Assembly: GCA_002317115.1 (NCBI GenBank)
Contig: DCIP01000028.1
Span: forward strand, 1-10,390
Source of the DNA: Candidatus Scybalocola fimicaballi
GTDB lineage: Bacteria; Bacteroidota; Bacteroidia; Bacteroidales; Paludibacteraceae
Direction: 5' to 3'
DNA length: 10,390 nucleotides
How positions within the stretch are numbered: the first letter of the stretch is position 1; every line of letters starts with the position of its first letter. Below are positions 6,117 to 10,390 of this stretch, piece by piece. The translations under genes and the position numbers were made by a program. Below the pieces are notes generated by a model. That model worked only from the letters and a program-made list of their open reading frames with translations, made no database searches and was not told the DNA's origin.

Positions 6117-7318
6117 TTGCTGAAGCAGTCAGAGATGCGAAAGGAAGGGAAGATATACTGTTGAAAATCTCGACATTCACAAACAAACCGCTGATCAAAG
6201 GAGAGACTCTAATCTTTTTAGATGAAGTACAGGTTTGCCCAGAGATAGTCACAGCCATAAAATTCCTTGTCGACGACGGTTCATACAAATACATCATGAG
6301 CGGATCACTGCTTGGTGTGGAGCTTAAAGATCTCCGTTCCGAGCCAGTAGGCTACATGAGCGTCAAGGAGATGTTTCCACTCGACTTTGAGGAATTCATA
6401 CGTGCTATAGGCATCGGAGATAAAGTGATCGACCATCTGCAAAACGCATGGGACAACCGCATCCCCGTCGACAAATACATCCACGAGAAGATGATGGAGT
6501 TGTTCCGACTCTACCTTGTAGTGGGAGGTATGCCAGAAGCAGTGAAGAGATACCTGAAGACAAATAATCTTCAGGAAGTGATGGCTGTGCAACGTGACAT
6601 CATCACACTATACAAACGAGACATCACCAAGTACGACTTCAAAGACAAATTGCAAATAAACCACATATACGATCTGATTCCGCCAGAGCTCAACGAGAAA
6701 AACAAACGTTTCATATTGAAGAGCCTCAACGAGAATGCCAAATACGACCGTTACCACAACGGATTCCTTTGGCTGAAAAACGCGGGAGTGGCGATTCCTG
6801 TTTACAATGTGGAGGAGCCGAAGATGCCGCTCAAGCTATCCATGTCGAGAAATCTGCTCAAACTATTTCTTAGCGACATCGGTCTGCTTGCAGCACAGTA
6901 CGCCAACGGCATACAGCTACGCATCATCAAAGGAGACAAAGACATCAATTTCGGTTCAGTGTACGAGAATGCCGTCGCGCAAGAGCTGCTTGCACACTCC
7001 TTCGAGCCATTCTACTACAACAACAAGAAACGTGGTGAGATAGATTTTGTGATTGAGTACCACGGCAGAGTATTGCCGATTGAGGTGAAATCAGGCAAAG
7101 ACTACGAAGTCCACAGAGCACTGTCGAACATCATGGATTGTCCCGACTACGATTTGCAGGACGCCATCGTCTTCTGCAACGACAATCTAAAAGTGGTGGG
7201 CAAACTCACATACGCTCCCGTCTACATGGTGATGTGCTTGAAGAAAAACGACTACGCTCCGACATTCTACAAAGTGGATGTATCGATGGTGAGGGAGGAA
7301 GGATTCGAATACAAATAA
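6098..7318 (+). pseudogene. DUF4143-type AAA ATPase, 5'-truncated (no Walker A)
   Basis: The frame is open from 6083 and family-like sequence starts at about 6119 (FAEAVRDAKGREDILLKIS); it ends at TAA 7316-7318. The family is ATP-binding proteins with an AAA_14 ATPase followed by a DUF4143 nuclease-like domain. Visible parts are Walker B TLIFLDEVQ (6206-6232), sensor-like MSGSLLGVEL, the family block GGMPEAVKRYL, and YKRDITKYD. Near the end comes GEIDFVIEYHGRVLPIEVK, which has the D...ExK layout of PD-(D/E)xK nucleases. The P-loop (usually GARQVGKT) and some 60-90 N-terminal residues are missing. The only starts near the beginning are a TTG at 6098 and, after the Walker B, an ATG at 6296. Without Walker A it should not bind ATP normally, so it is called a pseudogene, although the remaining 400 codons have no stop or frameshift. 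That suggests a recent event. These proteins are often mobile or defence-associated, and their biological role is poorly defined. Confidence 0.75.
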
Positions 7319-7373
7319 AATCGTAGAGACGTAAATCGTAAAGGTGCGAAACCTCGCATCTCTGCGATTTTTT
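7317..7373 (+). terminator. Branched hairpin terminator after the ATPase gene
   Basis: Bases 7317-7329 pair with 7359-7371 in a 13-bp stem with one G-U pair, followed by T's at 7368-7373. An inner hairpin, GTGCGA-AACC-TCGCAT (7344-7359), competes for the same bases; a shorter alternative is AGGT/ACCT. The stem begins inside the stop codon of the ATPase, so termination is immediate. The mirrored A's on the left side could let it work in both directions. Confidence 0.7.
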
Positions 7374-7376
7374 CAC

Positions 7377-7384
7377 TATCTTTG
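7377..7384 (+). promoter_or_regulatory. -7 promoter box of topB
   Basis: TATCTTTG matches the Bacteroidetes -7 consensus exactly and sits directly after the terminator. The ATG of topB follows 18 bases later, so the leader would be only about 12 bases. No TTG is present at the -33 position. Confidence 0.55.
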
Positions 7385-7402
7385 AACTACAATTTCCAAA
7401 AG

Positions 7403-9571
7403 ATGAAAGTTTGCATAGCGGAGAAACCCAGTGTAGCACGCGACATCGCTCGTATGCTTGGAGCGACAGCCAAGATGGATGGTTATTACGAAGGTAATGA
7501 TTATCAGGTCACTTGGGTGTTCGGCCACCTCTGCACCCTTAAAGAGCCACACGACTATGATCCGATGTGGAAATCGTGGATGATGGAGACGCTTCCTATC
7601 ATCCCGTCGACTTTCGGAATCAAACTGAAAAACGACAAGGGAGTCAGCAAACAGTTCAATCTCATCAAAAAATTAATCGACAAAGCTGAATATGTGGTGA
7701 ACTGTGGTGATGCCGGGCAAGAGGGAGAGCTTATCCAGCGATGGGTACTGCAGTACGCAAAATGCAAAGTGCCAGTCTACCGACTTTGGATTTCATCTCT
7801 TACCGACGAAGCCATCAGTCAAGGTTTTGCCAATCTCAAACCGTCAGCCGACTACGACAGCCTATACGCCGCAGGAGCACTCCGAGCAATCGGCGATTGG
7901 CTGCTTGGAATGAATGCGACGCGAGCCTACTCCATCAAATATTCCGTGCCAGGCACTCCCCTATCCATCGGACGTGTGCAGACACCGACGTTGGCACTTG
8001 TTGTGGCTCGACACAAAGAGATAATCAATTTCAAACCAGAACTTTACTGGGAATTGAAAACTGAATTCTGCAACACCAACTTCTCTTGCACAAAAGGCAA
8101 ATTCAAGAAGAAAGAAGACGCGGAAAAAGTGTTGCAGACGGTGACAGGCCAACCGTTTGCCATCACCAAAGTCGACAAGAAAGCAGGTAAGGAGGCTCCG
8201 CCAAAACTATTCGACTTGACCTCCCTACAGGTGGAGTGCAACCGTAGATTTGCATTCAGTGCCGAGCTTACGCTTAAAATTGCACAGTCGCTATATGAAA
8301 AAAAGTATACGACATATCCCCGCGTCGACACGAGATTCTTGCCAGACGATATGCATCCGAAGATTCCGCAGATCATGAGTGGAATCCAGAATTACTCGTT
8401 GCTGACAGCACCAGTGTTGCAAAAACCGATCCCAAAACTGAAACGAATCTTCGATAATTCCAAGATCACCGACCACCACGCAATTATCCCGACCGGTGTG
8501 TTGGCAACAAACGTGTCGCAAGATGAGCAGAAAGTTTATGATCTTATAACTCGTTGCTTTATAGCCAATTTCTATCCAGATTGTCAGATATCCACAACTA
8601 CCGTGGAGGGAGAATCAGCAGGAGTCGGATTCAAGACATCCGGCAAAGAGATTGTCGATCCTGGTTGGAGAATGGTGTACTCGGACGACGTGAAACCAGC
8701 CAATCCATCGGAAGATCCCAACAAAGAGGAGAGCAACACCGTCATCCCAGCCTTCACAGTTGGGCAAAATGGACCTCATAACCCGTCCATCGTAGAGAAG
8801 CAGACCACTCCACCCAAACCATACACTGAAGCCACACTGCTTCGCGCAATGGAAACAGCAGGAAAGAATGTCGACGATGAAGAGCTACGTGAAGCGATGA
8901 AAGAAAACGGTATCGGACGTCCATCCACGCGTGCCGGCATCATCGAGACACTCTTCAAGCGAGAGTATATGATCCGTCAGCGTAAGAATATCATCCCTAC
9001 AGAGAGAGGAATCAAACTGATTGACACTATAAATCAAGAACTTATCAAATCCGCTGAACTTACTGGTCAGTGGGAGAAAAAGTTACGTCTGGTAGAGAAG
9101 AAAGAATATCAGTCGGCATCCTTCATGGCAGAGCTTAAAACGATGGTGTGCGAAGTGGTGGATGCAGTGAAACGTGATGTGTCGATGATAAAAATCGCAG
9201 AAGCACGTAAAGACAATCAAAAGAACGGCTCATCAACACCGTCGGCAACAGAGAAAAAGGCACGAGCGCCAAGAAAGAAAAAAGCCGACGACGGAGCAGA
9301 GCCTAAACCAAAGAAGACGACAAAGAGCCAGAAAGCAGAGACAGCCACACCGTCGCCAATGACATTAGCCGAATGCGTTTGCCCGATCTGCAAACGAGGA
9401 AGAATCTTAAAGGGCCGCACAGCCTTCGGATGCTCAGAATACGCGTCGGGCTGCAACTTCCGCATCCCATTCTTCATCAACAACATCGCCATCAGCGACG
9501 AAGACGCAGTGTCATTATTGCAAGGCAACGCAGTGAGAGGAGTGATGCTGAGCACATTGCTGGGGATGTGA
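7403..9571 (+). CDS. topB: DNA topoisomerase III (type IA)
   Basis: 722 residues. Type IA enzymes cut one DNA strand through a tyrosine and pass the other; topoisomerase III mainly resolves replication and recombination intermediates. The Toprim domain opens with MKVCIAEKPSVARDIARMLG, whose Glu is catalytic, and includes GDAGQEGELIQ with D103 and E107. LWISSLTDEAISQGFANLKP and GRVQTPTLALVV are family blocks. The active-site tyrosine is Y305 in TTYPRVDTRFLP. Residues about 600-655 are a Lys/Ala/Pro-rich linker. The end is a zinc-binding module with C660, C663, C677 and C684 (CPICKRG, then AFGCSEYASGCNFRIPF). The ATG at 7403 is preferred over an upstream in-frame TTG at 7382, because the protein then begins with the conserved MKVCIAEKPS and the TTG overlaps the -7 box. 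The gene appears complete, and all key residues normal for this group are present. Confidence 0.95.
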   Translation: MKVCIAEKPSVARDIARMLGATAKMDGYYEGNDYQVTWVFGHLCTLKEPHDYDPMWKSWMMETLPIIPSTFGIKLKNDKGVSKQFNLIKKLIDKAEYVVNCGDAGQEGELIQRWVLQYAKCKVPVYRLWISSLTDEAISQGFANLKPSADYDSLYAAGALRAIGDWLLGMNATRAYSIKYSVPGTPLSIGRVQTPTLALVVARHKEIINFKPELYWELKTEFCNTNFSCTKGKFKKKEDAEKVLQTVTGQPFAITKVDKKAGKEAPPKLFDLTSLQVECNRRFAFSAELTLKIAQSLYEKKYTTYPRVDTRFLPDDMHPKIPQIMSGIQNYSLLTAPVLQKPIPKLKRIFDNSKITDHHAIIPTGVLATNVSQDEQKVYDLITRCFIANFYPDCQISTTTVEGESAGVGFKTSGKEIVDPGWRMVYSDDVKPANPSEDPNKEESNTVIPAFTVGQNGPHNPSIVEKQTTPPKPYTEATLLRAMETAGKNVDDEELREAMKENGIGRPSTRAGIIETLFKREYMIRQRKNIIPTERGIKLIDTINQELIKSAELTGQWEKKLRLVEKKEYQSASFMAELKTMVCEVVDAVKRDVSMIKIAEARKDNQKNGSSTPSATEKKARAPRKKKADDGAEPKPKKTTKSQKAETATPSPMTLAECVCPICKRGRILKGRTAFGCSEYASGCNFRIPFFINNIAISDEDAVSLLQGNAVRGVMLSTLLGM

Positions 9572-9592
9572 TAATTGTTTTCTCCCCATTTT
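9561..9592 (+). terminator. Possible weak terminator after topB
   Basis: TGGGGA (9561-9566) pairs with TCCCCA (9583-9588) around a 16-base loop that contains the topB stop codon; TTTT follows at 9589-9592. The stem is short. The TTTTCTCCC motif occurs twice here (9578-9586 and 9589-9597), so the pairing may be fortuitous. Confidence 0.3.
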
Positions 9593-9616
9593 CTCCCATA
9601 AATGAATAAATCTTCG

Positions 9617-9624
9617 TAAATTTG
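9617..9624 (+). promoter_or_regulatory. -7 promoter box of hisA
   Basis: TAAATTTG matches the TAnnTTTG consensus and lies 17 bases before the hisA ATG, nearly the same spacing as at topB. There is no clear -33 TTG. The leader would be about 11 bases. It implies that hisA is transcribed from its own promoter, not only as read-through from topB. Confidence 0.5.
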
Positions 9625-9641
9625 CAGAAAATTAAGAATCT

Positions 9642-10364
9642 ATGATTGAAATAATTCCAGCAATTGATATTATCGACGGTAAGTGTGTCCGTCTGAGCCA
9701 GGGAGACTACGACCAGAAGAAAGTCTACAACGAGAACCCTCTTGAGATAGCTAAAGAGTTTGAAGACGCGGGTATTCGCCGCCTTCACCTTGTCGACCTT
9801 GACGGAGCTAAGGCACATCATATCGTCAACCATAAAGTGTTGGAGACAATCGCAACTAAAACGAATCTGACTATCGATTTCGGTGGTGGTCTGAAGAGCG
9901 ACGAGGATCTTAGAATCGCGTTCAACAGCGGAGCATCGATGATCACAGGCGGAAGTATCGCAGTGAAGGATCCTAACACTTTCTGCGGTTGGATTGATAA
10001 GTTTGGCGGCGAGAAAATCATTCTTGGTGCCGACGCGAAGGATGGCAAGATCGCAGTGGGAGGCTGGATCGAGACAACTCAGGAACCATTGATTCCGTTT
10101 ATATCTCAGTACCGTCAGAAAGGCATTTCAAAAGTGATCTGCACTGATATCAGCAAAGACGGTATGCTAAAAGGAGCCTCAACTGATCTTTACAAGGAGA
10201 TTCTCGCAGCAGAGCCAGGTCTTTACCTTATCGCAAGCGGCGGTGTGAGCAAGATTGAGGATATCATCGAGCTCGACGAGGCAGGAGTGCCAGCCGTGAT
10301 CACAGGTAAGGCAATCTACGAGGGCAAAATCACACTTGATCAGATATCTAAGTTGCTTGCTTAA
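9642..10364 (+). CDS. hisA: Phosphoribosyl-formimino-AICAR-phosphate isomerase (HisA)
   Basis: 240 residues, the usual length. The enzyme opens the ring of ProFAR and converts it to PRFAR, the fourth step of histidine synthesis, in the cytoplasm. It is a (beta/alpha)8 barrel. Visible features are [18 protein letters not shown] with catalytic D9, the phosphate-binding FGGGLKS (80-86), [14 protein letters not shown] with the second catalytic acid D131, CTDISKDGM with T168 (equivalent to T164 of the Thermotoga enzyme), and the second phosphate site IASGGVSK (197-204). The ATG at 9642 gives the canonical N-terminus. In many Bacteroidales hisA lies between hisH and hisF; here topB precedes it, and hisF would be expected just beyond the window. 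Confidence 0.96.
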   Translation: MIEIIPAIDIIDGKCVRLSQGDYDQKKVYNENPLEIAKEFEDAGIRRLHLVDLDGAKAHHIVNHKVLETIATKTNLTIDFGGGLKSDEDLRIAFNSGASMITGGSIAVKDPNTFCGWIDKFGGEKIILGADAKDGKIAVGGWIETTQEPLIPFISQYRQKGISKVICTDISKDGMLKGASTDLYKEILAAEPGLYLIASGGVSKIEDIIELDEAGVPAVITGKAIYEGKITLDQISKLLA

Positions 10365-10390
10365 TAACGTTAACGTTGACGCTGACGTTA
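10365..10390. repeat. Degenerate hexamer repeat after hisA (cut by the window edge)
   Basis: Directly after the hisA stop the sequence reads TAACGT, TAACGT, TGACGC, TGACGT, TA: four full units of a six-base repeat with consensus TRACGY. The first two units include the palindrome AACGTTAACGTT. It continues to the window edge, so its full length is unknown. Confidence 0.55.

Noticed and set aside
5829..6164. Plus-strand open frames of 89 and 111 codons over the MutS-I-like gene.
   Set aside because: They are antisense shadows of its lysine-rich tail (runs of Phe, Leu and Ser) with no family resemblance; the minus-strand frame shows clear MutS-I motifs.
7382..7402. TTG at 7382 as the start of topB, adding seven residues.
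   Set aside because: It lies in the -7 box, and the added residues precede the conserved MKVCIAEKPS start; ATG at 7403 fits better.
7700..7730. The topB Toprim motif reads DAGQEGE rather than the DxDREGE of E. coli.
   Set aside because: DAGxEGE is, from memory, normal in topoisomerase III of Firmicutes and Bacteroidetes (DAGREGE in B. subtilis). D103 and E107 are kept, so it is not evidence of a dead enzyme.
10365..10390. The TRACGY hexamers as the beginning of a CRISPR array.
   Set aside because: The units are six bases with no spacers between them, so they do not have CRISPR structure.

Overview
The window looks like a chromosomal segment of a Bacteroidales bacterium, probably Prevotella/Segatella-like. 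This rests on promoters of the TAnnTTTG type, A-rich leaders without a clear Shine-Dalgarno sequence, a lipoprotein with an acidic stretch after its lipobox cysteine, a DUF4143 ATPase, a topoisomerase III of the Bacteroidetes type, and a secreted protein built of Ig-like modules. The genus is an inference.

Left part (1-5831), AT-rich. Bases 1 to about 148 are the right end of an IS5-type insertion sequence, with the transposase C-terminus on the + strand. It has cut off the 3' end of a large minus-strand gene. That gene is the last of a tight four-gene minus-strand operon. In transcription order the operon encodes a 65-aa cytoplasmic-type protein, a 401-aa PKD-like lipoprotein, a 178-aa outer-membrane barrel with a TraO-like pattern, and a secreted protein of at least 1,185 native residues made of about ten cysteine-marked Ig-like modules. 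A good promoter lies at 5729-5759, and an 8-bp inverted repeat covers its -7 box. The products would form a cell-envelope or surface assembly. The giant protein has lost its C-terminus, where a type IX secretion sorting domain would sit if it had one.

Middle part (5832-7373). A lone MutS-I-like domain (minus strand) and a DUF4143-type AAA ATPase (plus strand) are divergent. Each begins abruptly inside its conserved domain at the same point, about 6113-6121. This looks like one deletion that removed both 5' ends and whatever lay between. The ATPase has no Walker A and no credible start. It ends in a strong hairpin-plus-T terminator.

Right part (7377-10390), more GC-rich, with ordinary housekeeping genes. 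topB (topoisomerase III, 722 aa) and hisA (histidine biosynthesis isomerase, 240 aa) are both complete, and each has a TAnnTTTG box 17-18 bases before its start codon. The window closes in a short degenerate hexamer repeat after hisA.

No rRNA, tRNA or CRISPR array was seen. The most unusual content is the envelope operon broken by the IS, and the double truncation at 6.12 kb.
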